Below are positions 26,819-35,766 of a DNA stretch of 64,000 nucleotides, in pieces. The notes beneath the pieces are model-generated. The model made no database searches, was not told where the DNA came from, and worked only from the letters and a program-made list of their open reading frames with translations. The stretch is from contig NZ_AUMR01000004.1 of NCBI RefSeq assembly GCF_000430785.1, positions 159,213 to 223,212 on the forward strand, in the 5' to 3' direction. The position numbers were made by a program, and so were the translations under genes. Origin of the DNA: Ectobacillus panaciterrae DSM 19096. GTDB lineage: Bacteria > Bacillota > Bacilli > Bacillales > Bacillaceae_G. Position 1 is the stretch's first letter. Each line of letters opens with the position of its first letter.

Positions 26819-28156
26819 ATGGCACAACAACATCTGAAACGCGAACTGCAGCCGCGCCACATCAGACTTATGGCAATAGGCGGGATGATTGGGACGGGAA
26901 TTTTCAAAGGAAGTGCAGATACGATTTCAGCCGCAGGACCCGGCATCATTTTTTCTTATTTATTTGCAGGATTTCTTCTACTCATTGTTATGACCGCATT
27001 AGCGGAAATGGCTATTGCTTATCCAGGTTTAAACATTCAAGGGATGATTCAAAAAGCTTTCGGTTCTCGTTTCTCCTTTGTCATCGGTTGGCTCTACTGG
27101 GTTGACTGGATTTTGGTTATTATTGTTGAGATTTTGGCAGGTGCAAGCTTTTTGCAATACTGGCTCCCATCTGCTCCGTTATGGCTGCTCAGTTTAGCAT
27201 GTACTGCACTGATTGTCGCGATTAATTTAATTAGCGTCAAACTTTACGGTGAAATCGAATTTTGGCTTGCGAGCATCAAAATCATTACGCTTATTTTATT
27301 TATTTTGCTTGGCTTCGCCTTATTATTTGGACTCATTCCTAATCATGAAGCAGTCTATTTTGAAAACTATACCAGTCACGGCGGATTCCTTCCAAAAGGA
27401 TGGGGAAGTGTTTTCACCTCCCTCTTAATAGTAGTCTTTTCTTTTGGAGGTTCAGAATTAATCGGGGTGACTGTAACAGAAACAAAAAACGTGGAACAGA
27501 CGCTTCCTAAAGTAATAAAAGGGGTTATGTTCCGAGTAATTTTATTTTACACATTACCTATTCTTGTTATCAGCGGGCTCATCCCTTGGAACGAAATAGG
27601 AAAGCAAGGGAGTCCTTTCGTACAGGTTTTCTCTGCAACTGGATTACAAGGTGTAGCGCATATTATGAACTTTGTTTTATTGACCGCTGTGCTATCGGCT
27701 GCCAATTCAGGAATGTATGCTACTTCCCGCGTGTTGTATTCGCTGGCGCAAAATAACGAAGCCCCCGCTCTATTCTCCCGCCTTACTAAGCGCGGTGTTC
27801 CTATCTGGGGGATTCTTGTCAGCTGCATCGGCTTGTTGATTGGAGCTTTTGTTGCGTTCCTTACACCAGAGCATGTCTTTGCCTATTTGATGTCCATTCC
27901 GGGCTTTACTGTTTTGTTTATTTGGACTAGCATCTGCCTTGCACAATTCAAGTTGCGCAAACAGTATCCTAAAATCCCGCATTTTCACGTGTGGTTATTC
28001 CCGTACAGCACTTTATTTGCAGCAGCAGCCTTGGCAATTATTTTTATCTTCTTCTTGTTCAACGCAGGCAATATAATTAACTCCATTGTATGCGCAAGTA
28101 TTCTCATCCTTTTATCTCTTCTGTCCGTTCTGGTTGGAAGAAAGGAATCGAAATAA
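26819..28156 (+). CDS. APC family amino acid permease (paralogue of the T-box permeases)
   Basis: A 445-aa permease with about 12 membrane helices. The N-terminal motif LMAIGGMIGTGIFKGSADT is the consensus substrate-site loop of the amino acid transporter group. It shares its whole length with the products at 45545-46912 and 57097-58443 (GSELIGV, NFVLLTAVLSAANSGMYATSR). Those two have Tyr and Phe T-boxes; this one has no T-box, only the KimA-like remnant upstream. An aromatic amino acid is a reasonable but unproven substrate. An AAAAGGTGGATTAGAC site precedes the ATG. Confidence 0.88.
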   Translation: MAQQHLKRELQPRHIRLMAIGGMIGTGIFKGSADTISAAGPGIIFSYLFAGFLLLIVMTALAEMAIAYPGLNIQGMIQKAFGSRFSFVIGWLYWVDWILVIIVEILAGASFLQYWLPSAPLWLLSLACTALIVAINLISVKLYGEIEFWLASIKIITLILFILLGFALLFGLIPNHEAVYFENYTSHGGFLPKGWGSVFTSLLIVVFSFGGSELIGVTVTETKNVEQTLPKVIKGVMFRVILFYTLPILVISGLIPWNEIGKQGSPFVQVFSATGLQGVAHIMNFVLLTAVLSAANSGMYATSRVLYSLAQNNEAPALFSRLTKRGVPIWGILVSCIGLLIGAFVAFLTPEHVFAYLMSIPGFTVLFIWTSICLAQFKLRKQYPKIPHFHVWLFPYSTLFAAAALAIIFIFFLFNAGNIINSIVCASILILLSLLSVLVGRKESK

Positions 28157-28220
28157 TGACCCTTAGCTTAAAAAGGAGCATTATTTTATATTTACAGTAA
28201 AATGAGCAATAAGAAAGAAG

Positions 28221-28250
28221 AAAAAAAGCCGTGTGAAACGGCTTTTTTTC
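28221..28250 (+). terminator. Terminator after the first APC permease
   Basis: AAAGCCGT-GTGA-AACGGCTTT-type hairpin followed by a run of seven T. A second weaker hairpin (AAAACG.C/G.CGTTTT, 28367-28393) lies further on; the remaining 28251-28617 shows nothing else. Confidence 0.85.
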
Positions 28251-28617
28251 TGTCTCCTGCCTCTGCAACACAGTTTGCTTTCTTTCTCTTAATCAATACT
28301 TGATTTTCCCTCTTATCAGTACGCAGCAGTTCAAAATTCCCAAACATGTGCATACAAACAAAAAAACAAAACGTCTACAAAGGCGTTTTGTTTATAAAAT
28401 TAGAAATTTCTTATATATTTTTCATTCTTCCATCATCATTCTTTCATTTCGCTCCAACATTCCTGTTTTACACTAAGAACCAGTAAGACATGACGAAGTG
28501 ATACAACAGCAACATCATCACTTCCAAATTCGAGTGAAAGGAAGCTTCGTGCTTGTTTCTTTCCTCTTATTTACTCCATTACATGAGAAAGATTACTCTC
28601 AGGCAGGAGGTGAAAAT

Positions 28618-29244
28618 ATGAAAAAGAAAGGGAAGAAACACAAGAGATTACGTTGGTTGAAATGGTTCTTCATCCTTCCGCTTTTTATCGCTATTATGTT
28701 CTTTGGATTACATAGCATAAAAATGGAGAAATGGGCTCACGAGAAACAACGATCTGAACATGCAATTCTTTCCCAAATAGAGGGACAAGCCTTCTCCGCA
28801 AAACAAGAGCGTCCCGCTAATTTTGAAGGAGATATTTCAGATAAAAAGTATGGCGATGAGAAAGGCGAACATAGCCATAAACATCATGATGAGAAAAGTG
28901 AAAAGGGAAGTGAACATCATAAAGAAGAGTTTGACGGCATCTTCTTTGTCCCATTCCTGTTAGAACTTGGTCTTGTTCTCTCTGGCTGGCTGCTTCTTCG
29001 CAGGTCTGAAGGAAATACGGCTAAAAAATGGACAGGCATCCTGCTCCTTGTTGTCGGTTTATTCCCGCTGCTCCCGATCCTTGCACTGGCTGCAGGCATT
29101 ACCTGGGTATATAAGAAGTGCAAGCAAAGAAAAGAAACAACAAGCTGGATGGCAGACGACCATATGTACAGTTTTACACCAACATCGTATAACGCAAATA
29201 TTTTAGATGAATGGGAACGAAACATTCGTAAGGAGGAGAAGTAA
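28618..29244 (+). CDS. Histidine-rich membrane protein upstream of a PspA homologue
   Basis: A 208-aa protein of unrecognised family. A basic N-terminus (MKKKGKKHKRLRWLKW) precedes TM1 (about 17-34). Then comes a long polar loop with a His/Glu/Lys-rich stretch (GEHSHKHHDEKSEKGSEHH, about 79-97). Two further hydrophobic segments (about 107-122 and 131-153) and a polar tail follow. The start at 28618 follows CAGGAGGTGAAAAT; the longer frame from 28498 is rejected. It ends 3 bp before the PspA-like gene, so they form an operon like liaI-liaH. The His cluster may bind metal; that is speculation. Confidence 0.8.
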   Translation: MKKKGKKHKRLRWLKWFFILPLFIAIMFFGLHSIKMEKWAHEKQRSEHAILSQIEGQAFSAKQERPANFEGDISDKKYGDEKGEHSHKHHDEKSEKGSEHHKEEFDGIFFVPFLLELGLVLSGWLLLRRSEGNTAKKWTGILLLVVGLFPLLPILALAAGITWVYKKCKQRKETTSWMADDHMYSFTPTSYNANILDEWERNIRKEEK

Positions 29245-29247
29245 AAC

Positions 29248-29907
29248 ATGGGTATTATCAAACGCATTCGAAATATTGTCATGGCAGATGTTCACGAGAC
29301 GCTGGACAAACTGGAAAACCCGATGAGCATGCTGAAGCAATACTTGCGAGAAACAGAAGAACAGATTGCAAAAGCACAGCATGCTTTATCGCAACAACTA
29401 TACCTGGAGAAGAAATATGAAGCACTGATTGCGGAAGCAGAGGCTCTTGTCGCAAAGAGAGCACGTCAAGCTGAGCTCGCTGTGTCACGAGATGAAGATA
29501 GTATGGCACAATTAGCGTTACAGGATAAGATTACAAACGAGAAAAAAGCCGCATTGTATCGTGAACAATATGAAGTAACAAAGCAACAAACAGTAGCTTT
29601 ATATGAGCAAATTGACAAGCTACAAGAGAAATATCAGGAATTACAACATAAACAGCTCGTGCTCGTTTCCCGATTGAACGCTGCACAAGCCATCAAATCA
29701 AGCAACGCTGCACTTTCTTCCTTCCACACAGAAAATGCAGTAAAGGGCTTTGCACGTGTAGAAGCCTATGTTCAGAAACTAGAAGCGGACGCGGCAGCCA
29801 GCAACTACTTCTATCAGTTAAATCACACTGTGAAAGCACAAGTGTTAGATCCGCAATTGCAAGAAGAAGTACAACAAGCACTGGAGCAATTAAAAGCAAA
29901 CAAATAG
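29248..29907 (+). CDS. PspA/IM30 family protein (LiaH-like)
   Basis: A 219-aa, almost wholly helical coiled-coil protein starting MGIIKRIRNIVMADVHETLDKLENP, the typical amphipathic first helix and Asp/Asn-Pro turn of PspA/IM30. Such proteins form large oligomers on the inner membrane and respond to envelope stress. It is the second gene after the His-rich membrane protein, a plausible membrane anchor. The convergent two-component system at 30196-32291 may regulate it; this is an inference from proximity only. Confidence 0.9.
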   Translation: MGIIKRIRNIVMADVHETLDKLENPMSMLKQYLRETEEQIAKAQHALSQQLYLEKKYEALIAEAEALVAKRARQAELAVSRDEDSMAQLALQDKITNEKKAALYREQYEVTKQQTVALYEQIDKLQEKYQELQHKQLVLVSRLNAAQAIKSSNAALSSFHTENAVKGFARVEAYVQKLEADAAASNYFYQLNHTVKAQVLDPQLQEEVQQALEQLKANK

Positions 29908-29931
29908 TCCCCTTTTTCATAGATGTATAAC

Positions 29932-29990
29932 ATGGAAAAAGCTCCTCATTCTTCCCCCTCCGGATGAGCGGGCTTTTTCCATATTTTATA
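29932..29990. terminator. Terminator after the PspA-like gene
   Basis: TGGAAAAAGC pairs with GCTTTTTCCA around an interrupted inner stem (CTCAT/ATGAG). The symmetrical A and T runs suggest bidirectional use. Confidence 0.7.
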
Positions 29991-30153
29991 CTGACCATCG
30001 TTTCTCAACCACACATGCTCCATTAGAAAATTCTCATCTGGTTCTTTTATTAATCATTCGTTGGACTCGCAGAGCAAATCGCAGCAAGCGAGATACATAT
30101 TCCAAAGCTTTGAACCCTCATCATTCTGATTAGAAATAAATGCGCCACTGTAA

Positions 30154-30188
30154 AGCAAAAGGAGAAGAACTTATTCTGTTCTTCTCCA
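30154..30188 (-). terminator. Terminator of the two-component operon
   Basis: GGAGAAGAAC/GTTCTTCTCC stem followed by TTTTGC on the minus strand, 8 bp after the histidine kinase stop. Confidence 0.8.
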
Positions 30189-30195
30189 CCCCCAA

Positions 30196-31620
30196 TTATT
30201 GATTTACTGGTAATAGAAGTGTTACCACTGTGCCTTCTCCTTCTTGACTCTCCAGCATAATACGACCGCCATACTTCTCAATTAAACGCTTTGCGATTGC
30301 CAAACCAAGACCGTTGCCACCTTGTTTGCGGCTTCTTGCTTTGTCTACCCGATAGAAACGATTTAACACATACGGCAGTTCGGCTTGAGGTATGCCAAGC
30401 CCTTTGTCTTCTACACGGATGAAAATGTGTCCGTTTGTAATTCCACTGCGCAGAATTACTTGCTTCTCTTCCTCCTTTGCATACTTCACAGCATTATCAA
30501 TTAAGATAACTAATACTTGTTCAAAGTAACGAGCTGGCATGCTTGTTCGTGTATCCCCGGCCTCTAGCAGGCATTCAAACATAAAATTAGGGTACAATAC
30601 TTCAAAGTTCTTTGTTACCCGTTCGGTAATGCTGTCTACATCAGCAGCCTCTATCGCAACAGAGTGTGTTTGCTCCGACTCTGCACGGGACAGCTCTAAC
30701 AGTTCTGCCACAAGACTATTCAAACGTTCTATTTCCTTCAAGCTGGATTGAAGTGACTTTTGCAGGACTTCAGGATTATGTTTCCCCCAGCGATTCAGCA
30801 TGGATAGATGTCCATGAACAATGGTTAGCGGTGTTCGCAATTCATGAGATGCATCTTCGACAAACTGCTTCTGCTGCAAAAATGATTCTTCCACATCATC
30901 CATGAGCTCGTTAAACAATCTTCCCAGCTTTGCAAGCTCATCTCGGTTATTCCGAACAGGTACGCGTTCCATCAGACCATTTGTACGAATTCGATGCATG
31001 GTATCCGTGATTGTCTGTAAGTTGGACAACAATTGGTTTGCAATAATTCTTCCGCCAAAAAAGCTTAACAGCAGCCCTCCCACTCCAGCTGATATCATCA
31101 CGATAAAAACCTTATCAATAAACTTATCAAACATATCCATGCTTCTGATAATTTCAATGGTTCCAGAAAATGTCCCGAGCTGAATCGGTTGCCGCATGAC
31201 GAGCAAACGATCTTCATGATGATGTTTAATTGTATATTGCCGAGAATTTACGTGCTCAGGGGGAATCCAATCTGGCTCCACTTCATTCGAAACAGTAACA
31301 ATCGGGTGACCTTTGTCATCTGAAATCCGAATGAGCTGATGCCTATCATTAATGCTGGAGAGAAATTCCTCGCTCTCTGCAACAGTTTGCGCAGACAAAT
31401 TCTCCTTCTTATCTGTAAGATATGCTTGTACTTCTTGCAGCTGGCGACTGCCTTGTTGTTCCTCATAGTTCACCGTCCAATGATCCAGAACAACGTATTG
31501 CAGCAGATTATAAGAAGCGAATAAAACAAATAAAAGGAAGGTAGACCACAAGGTCAACTTCCACTTAATTGGGAGGTTATGAAGGAAAGAAGCGATAAAA
31601 ATCCAAATTCGTTTCATCAT
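30196..31620 (-). CDS. Sensor histidine kinase (HAMP, HisKA, HATPase)
   Basis: A 474-aa kinase. TM1 is about 22-44 and an extracytoplasmic sensor about 45-165; TM2 is about 170-190, followed by HAMP. The phosphoacceptor is H259 in DASHELRTPLT. The ATP-binding N box (LIDNAVKYA), G1 (VEDKGLGIP) and G2 (GGNGLGLAIAKRL) are intact. It overlaps the response regulator by 4 bp (ATGA), so the pair is coupled. The sensor domain does not tell me the signal. The neighbouring PspA-like operon suggests envelope stress. Confidence 0.92.
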   Translation of the reverse strand: MMKRIWIFIASFLHNLPIKWKLTLWSTFLLFVLFASYNLLQYVVLDHWTVNYEEQQGSRQLQEVQAYLTDKKENLSAQTVAESEEFLSSINDRHQLIRISDDKGHPIVTVSNEVEPDWIPPEHVNSRQYTIKHHHEDRLLVMRQPIQLGTFSGTIEIIRSMDMFDKFIDKVFIVMISAGVGGLLLSFFGGRIIANQLLSNLQTITDTMHRIRTNGLMERVPVRNNRDELAKLGRLFNELMDDVEESFLQQKQFVEDASHELRTPLTIVHGHLSMLNRWGKHNPEVLQKSLQSSLKEIERLNSLVAELLELSRAESEQTHSVAIEAADVDSITERVTKNFEVLYPNFMFECLLEAGDTRTSMPARYFEQVLVILIDNAVKYAKEEEKQVILRSGITNGHIFIRVEDKGLGIPQAELPYVLNRFYRVDKARSRKQGGNGLGLAIAKRLIEKYGGRIMLESQEGEGTVVTLLLPVNQ

Positions 31621-32291
31621 CGCATCACATACCCTGCACCGCGTACGGTGTGAATATATGTTTCTTTATCTGAATCGCTCAATTTGTTGCGCAGATACCT
31701 GACGTACACGTCTACGACATTTGTTTCTACAGCTGACTCATACCCCCATATTTGTTCCAAAAGTACGTCTCTTGTTAGCACGCGATTGATATTCTTCAGG
31801 AACATTACAAGCAGCTCAAATTCTTTATTCGTCAGTTCAATCTCCTGCTCTTCCTTTTTTAAGATGCGAGATTCCACATCGAGTTCTAAATCTTTAAAAC
31901 AAAGAAGCATCTTCTTTTCCACTTCTCGCTTTTGTTCTCTTCTAAAAATGACACGCATCCGTGCCAGCAGCTCTTCAATTGCAAACGGCTTAGATAAATA
32001 ATCATCGGCGCCGCTGTCAAGCCCAGTGACACGGTCCATCACACTGTCTCGGGCTGTCAACATAATAATAGGTGTGTCTTTTACTGCTCGTAAACGGCGG
32101 CACACTTCAATCCCATTCAACCCGGGAAGCATAAGATCTAACAGAATCAAGTCATACTCATTTTGTGTAGCTTCCTCTAGTCCTTTCCGGCCGTCATATA
32201 CAGCAGCGACTTCATAGCCCTCGTACTTCAGTTCCAATTGCAAAAATTCTGCTAGACTCTCTTCATCTTCTACAATTAAGATACGCTGCAT
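31617..32291 (-). CDS. OmpR/PhoB-type response regulator
   Basis: A 224-aa regulator. The receiver domain (residues 1-115) has acidic residues EDE at 8-10, the phosphoacceptor D52 (LLDLMLPG), the conserved Thr in MLTARD and Lys in LSKPF. The C-terminal winged helix (TNKEFELLVMFLKN ... VYVRYLRNKL ... VRGAGYVM) binds DNA. It comes first in the operon with the histidine kinase. Its target operator cannot be deduced from this sequence. Confidence 0.93.
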   Translation of the reverse strand: MQRILIVEDEESLAEFLQLELKYEGYEVAAVYDGRKGLEEATQNEYDLILLDLMLPGLNGIEVCRRLRAVKDTPIIMLTARDSVMDRVTGLDSGADDYLSKPFAIEELLARMRVIFRREQKREVEKKMLLCFKDLELDVESRILKKEEQEIELTNKEFELLVMFLKNINRVLTRDVLLEQIWGYESAVETNVVDVYVRYLRNKLSDSDKETYIHTVRGAGYVMR

Positions 32292-32462
32292 CTCTTACCC
32301 CTCCTATATTATCAGGTGAATCAGCCACCTGTATCTTCCTTCTCCGCAAATATAACATAGAACAGCCTATAATCCTCCTGTTGCAATAACTATATACTCC
32401 GCAATCGGCCTGGTCTTGCTTAGTTCAAGCATAGGATTATCACCGGTGAGTATACCTAAAAC

Positions 32463-32638
32463 TATATAAGTGAATGATAAATTCGACATTTCCATGTGCG
32501 ATGTGCAACCAAAAGGGAGTATGGTATGCTTCTTCTCTCTGGTTTACCCTTGCATGAAACCAAAGGTTTGACCGCTTCTGCACGTCTTTTGATCTCTCCC
32601 CACTATAAAAAGACGATTTTTTTATTCAGTTTTATATA
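32463..32638 (+). repeat. MITE-like repeat, subfamily A, copy 2
   Basis: 176 bp, near-identical to copies at 22631 and 54993, with ends TATATAAGTGAAT and ATTCAGTTTTATATA and the internal AAAGGTTTGACCGCTTCTG. Reading frames within it are not conserved between copies. Confidence 0.85.
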
Positions 32639-33337
32639 CATCACACTCGTTCCTGATACTAATGGTTTCCCTTGTGTTATGCATATCTTACACTTTTCTT
32701 TTTAAAGGACACTTAATAGAAAGTAAAAGAGACTTAATAAATTGATGAGAAATTTCTCATAAACGAAATTCTTCGGTTGCTTCAAAACAATGAAATTGGG
32801 AATTATGTTTTAAAATTATAAGCAACATTTTCTAACCTTAAAAACTTTTCATTTCCTTCTCATAAACTTCTCATGTACGATTCATGAAAATGTTGGAGAA
32901 GCGGTTTATAGTACAAAGTAAGCATCGCCCATCGTTAGGAAAGGATTATGTGACATTCCATTACGGTTATACGCTACTGTTTAGCAATTTGTTTTTAGCA
33001 TTATTGGCACTACCATTTCCCAGCACATATTTACATGCTCTATGATTAAGACTTTCATATGAACCTCTGCAGTTGTTTGATTAGGTAACTGGGACCACAA
33101 TGGTATCAAATTCATTATATTAAAAAACACTTGTTCGTATCAACTTTAGATATGTTGAATATTTTCTCACGCATCGTCTCCTGTATCCTAATATAACGGG
33201 ATTCTTCAAAAAGCTTAACAAGCAAAAAAGATAAGGGATAGTACATCATTTGAACGCTTTTATTATGAAGTAGTATACAACAAGTATGTAGTCTATAAGA
33301 AAGAGCTTTTAGTAAATTACTGTAAAGGATGAGGATT
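32639..33337. other. AT-rich intergenic region before ugtP; one weak small ORF
   Basis: About 700 bp with no convincing gene. The only candidate is a 31-codon hydrophobic ORF from GTG 32950 to 33045 (MTFHYGYTLLFSNLF...) after AGGAAAGGATTAT. It could be a tiny membrane peptide or the start of a lost gene. Repeated words TTCTCATAAAC (32754, 32868) were noticed but no operator was defined. The ugtP promoter must lie here. Confidence 0.3.
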
Positions 33338-34477
33338 ATGATAAAACAGCCTAAAATATTACTCATTACAGCCAGTTTCGGAAATGGGCATTATCAAGTA
33401 TCGAATGTATTAAAGCATGCATTCGAGGAATTTGGGGTAGGTACCGTACAAGTTCATGATTTATATGCTGAAGCATATCCTCGTTGGAATGAAATAGCAA
33501 AGTTTCTATATAAACAAGCATTCACATATGGTTCATTTTTCTATAAACACTTCTTCTATTTCATGGACAAAATGTATGGAACAAAAGCTACTCATTGGTA
33601 TGTAAAACTAGGCGAGCAAAGGCTCGAGGCTCTTTTACAAACCGAACAGCCTGATATTGTTATCACTACATTTCCAGTTGGAACGGTTCCTGAATGGAGG
33701 AAAAAAACAAAGGGGAAATTTCAGCTTTACACAATTGTAACAGATTACTGCCTTCATCGCACATGGCTTCATGATGAGATAGATCGCTACTATGTAGCTA
33801 CAGAAGAAGTAAAGCACAAAATTCTCTCAAACGGAATTCCGATTGAAAAGATATATGTAAGCGGAATCCCCATCCGAAAGGAATTTGAAAGTATTAAAAG
33901 TTATGGGGATGTGATACAAACATACAAACTAGATCCAAATCGAAAAAAAATCCTTATCTTGGCTGGTGCGCAAGGGGTTGTAAAGAATATCAAATGGATT
34001 ACGAGTCGCCTGTTGCGTGAAAGTGACACCCAAGTGATAGTAGTTTGCGGGCGAAATGAACGCTTGTATAATCAATTACAAAACATACAAACAATGTATA
34101 AACATCAACTAAAGGTTTTTGGATATGTAGAACATATTCATGAATTGTATGAAGTAGCAGATGTAATGATTACAAAACCTGGAGGCATTACTTTATCAGA
34201 AGCAATTGCCAAAAAACTTCCGACCATTTTATATAAAGCTGTTCCAGGCCAAGAAAAAGAAAATTCCATGTTCTTTGATATAAAAGGAGCCTCAATTGTT
34301 TTGAGGAACAAAGAAACAGTTGTTCAAGAAACATTGCATTTGCTATCTCACTCCAATAAATTGGATAAGATGCGTACAGCGTTAGAGAATTTATACAAAA
34401 AAGAAAGTTCTCACCAAATCACGTCAGATATCCTGCACTCTTTTTATCAACATAAGGTAGCGCAAAATGCTAATTAA
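33338..34477 (+). CDS. ugtP: UgtP-type diacylglycerol glucosyltransferase (GT28)
   Basis: A 379-aa glycosyltransferase. The N-terminal MGDG-synthase domain reads ILLITASFGNGHYQVSNVL, with VITTFPVGTVPEW and IVTDYCLHRTWLH following. The C-terminal donor domain has ILILAGAQGVVKN and the UDP-sugar motif TKPGGITLSEAIA then PGQEKENSMFF. UgtP transfers glucose from UDP-glucose to diacylglycerol, making glycolipids and the lipoteichoic acid anchor. I use the ATG at 33338 because AAGG lies 9 nt upstream; a Met three codons earlier abuts that site. It shares family with the gene at 35767. Confidence 0.88.
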   Translation: MIKQPKILLITASFGNGHYQVSNVLKHAFEEFGVGTVQVHDLYAEAYPRWNEIAKFLYKQAFTYGSFFYKHFFYFMDKMYGTKATHWYVKLGEQRLEALLQTEQPDIVITTFPVGTVPEWRKKTKGKFQLYTIVTDYCLHRTWLHDEIDRYYVATEEVKHKILSNGIPIEKIYVSGIPIRKEFESIKSYGDVIQTYKLDPNRKKILILAGAQGVVKNIKWITSRLLRESDTQVIVVCGRNERLYNQLQNIQTMYKHQLKVFGYVEHIHELYEVADVMITKPGGITLSEAIAKKLPTILYKAVPGQEKENSMFFDIKGASIVLRNKETVVQETLHLLSHSNKLDKMRTALENLYKKESSHQITSDILHSFYQHKVAQNAN

Positions 34478-34685
34478 GGAAATGGAATTTCGGTTTTAGC
34501 AGAAATACCCTGAGATATCATTCATCATTTTCATTAAAATCTAGACAAACATATTAGACCGCGGGATGCTATTATGTCTTTAGTTTTTACAAGCTTACCT
34601 ATTGGAATATTAAAAAAATCACTTAACCATAAAAAATAGGGTGACAAATTAGAGATACTGGTACTGCTGCTCCATAATTGGAAAA

Positions 34686-34730
34686 GAAACACGATACAGA
34701 TGAACCTGTATCGTGTTTCTTACTTTACTT
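34686..34730 (+). terminator. Terminator downstream of ugtP
   Basis: Perfect 14-bp stem GAAACACGATACAG/CTGTATCGTGTTTC with a 6-nt loop, then T-rich TTACTTTACTT. It is about 210 bp beyond the ugtP stop; the stretch between holds no gene. Confidence 0.75.
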
Positions 34731-34781
34731 ATCTTTAATAATAGCTTTATATTTTTTATAATTAACATAAGGCAGATATAT

Positions 34782-34980
34782 CTATATAAGTCCACTTTGT
34801 TATTCCGACATATCTATCGTTTGCCACGTAGAACAAAAGGGAAACTGCACTCGCTCCCTCTCTATGGCTTACCCCTGCATGGGCCACGAAAAGGGTTTGA
34901 CCGCTTCTATGCTTAGTCGGATGCTCTCTCCCCCCTAAAAGAAAAGTTTTTATGTCGATTTTTTAGTTGCATTTATATAG
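34782..34980 (+). repeat. MITE-like repeat, subfamily B, copy 1
   Basis: A 199-bp block with inverted ends CTATATAAGTCCACT at left and AGTTGCATTTATATAG at right; TCGACATA-type words lie inside both ends. The internal GTTTGACCGCTTCTATGC and TCTCTCCCCCCTA are shared with the inverted copy at 44441-44636. Subfamily A shares the same internal order at lower identity. Confidence 0.85.
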
Positions 34981-34988
34981 TGCTGTTT

Positions 34989-35711
34989 CTAGCTTAACTT
35001 AATTCTGTTTTCTAGCGGAATCATTTCATCTATCCGCACACATGTATAATCCCGAAATCGGATCTCTTTGAAAACATCCTCTAATGCCTTGATGGTGTGT
35101 AAAGGTGCATCTATATCGGCTCCCCATGTTTCTCCACTGTCGTGTAAAACAATGACAGCTCCTCCGTGCATCTTATGAAGCAGTCTTCTTTTAATTCTTT
35201 CACTCCCGCCCCTACTTCGCCAATCACCTACCATTATAGACCATAATACAACCTGAAATTTTTTGTGTAATAAAAAATCAAACAAGTTTAATAATCCCCA
35301 TGGAGGGCGGTAGTAGACCGGACGCACACCTGTAATTCGTTCAATAATTGAAGCGGAACGATTCAGTTGACGACGTACTGTCCAAGGTGTCATTAACCAA
35401 TTGGACCGATGTACATAATTATGAATTCCAATCAAATGTCCTTCTTGATGCATACGAATAATCAATTCAGGAACTTGTTCTGCTTTCGAGCCTAAGACAA
35501 AAAATGCGGCTTTGATATTATATTTCTTTAGAAGATCAAGGAGTTGTGGTGTATACTTCGGATCGGGACCATCATCGAATGTGAAGGCTACCTCATGGTT
35601 CGTGCGGCTTCTTTGAAATACACCTAAACCTAAACCGCGTGACAGTATACTTGGAATAATTCCATATGCCAACAATAGAGTTAAAGCCGTCCATAGTAAT
35701 ATATTCTCCAT
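34989..35711 (-). CDS. Polysaccharide deacetylase (NodB domain), membrane-anchored
   Basis: A 240-aa carbohydrate esterase family 4 protein. An N-terminal membrane segment (about 5-22) precedes the NodB domain. Motif 1 is TFDDGPD (catalytic Asp and metal Asp), motif 2 is GIHNYVHRS (metal His residues, HxxxH), motif 3 is RPPWG, and a late VLHDSG supplies the final His. The substrate is not known; peptidoglycan or a glycolipid headgroup is possible given the glycosyltransferase upstream (55 bp gap, same strand). Confidence 0.87.
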   Translation of the reverse strand: MENILLWTALTLLLAYGIIPSILSRGLGLGVFQRSRTNHEVAFTFDDGPDPKYTPQLLDLLKKYNIKAAFFVLGSKAEQVPELIIRMHQEGHLIGIHNYVHRSNWLMTPWTVRRQLNRSASIIERITGVRPVYYRPPWGLLNLFDFLLHKKFQVVLWSIMVGDWRSRGGSERIKRRLLHKMHGGAVIVLHDSGETWGADIDAPLHTIKALEDVFKEIRFRDYTCVRIDEMIPLENRIKLS

Positions 35712-35766
35712 GTTAAATCTCTCACCTCACTGTATTACATATTGTTATCTATATCAGATTTTGTAA

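Noticed and set aside
32496..32705. Open reading frame inside subfamily A repeat (also 34713-34916 and 44421-44621 in subfamily B)
   Set aside because: The frames fall within dispersed repeats and are broken by indels between copies, and no ribosome binding site is conserved.
33115..33366. 83-aa minus-strand ORF upstream of ugtP
   Set aside because: It covers the ugtP promoter and start, has no ribosome binding site and no recognisable domain.
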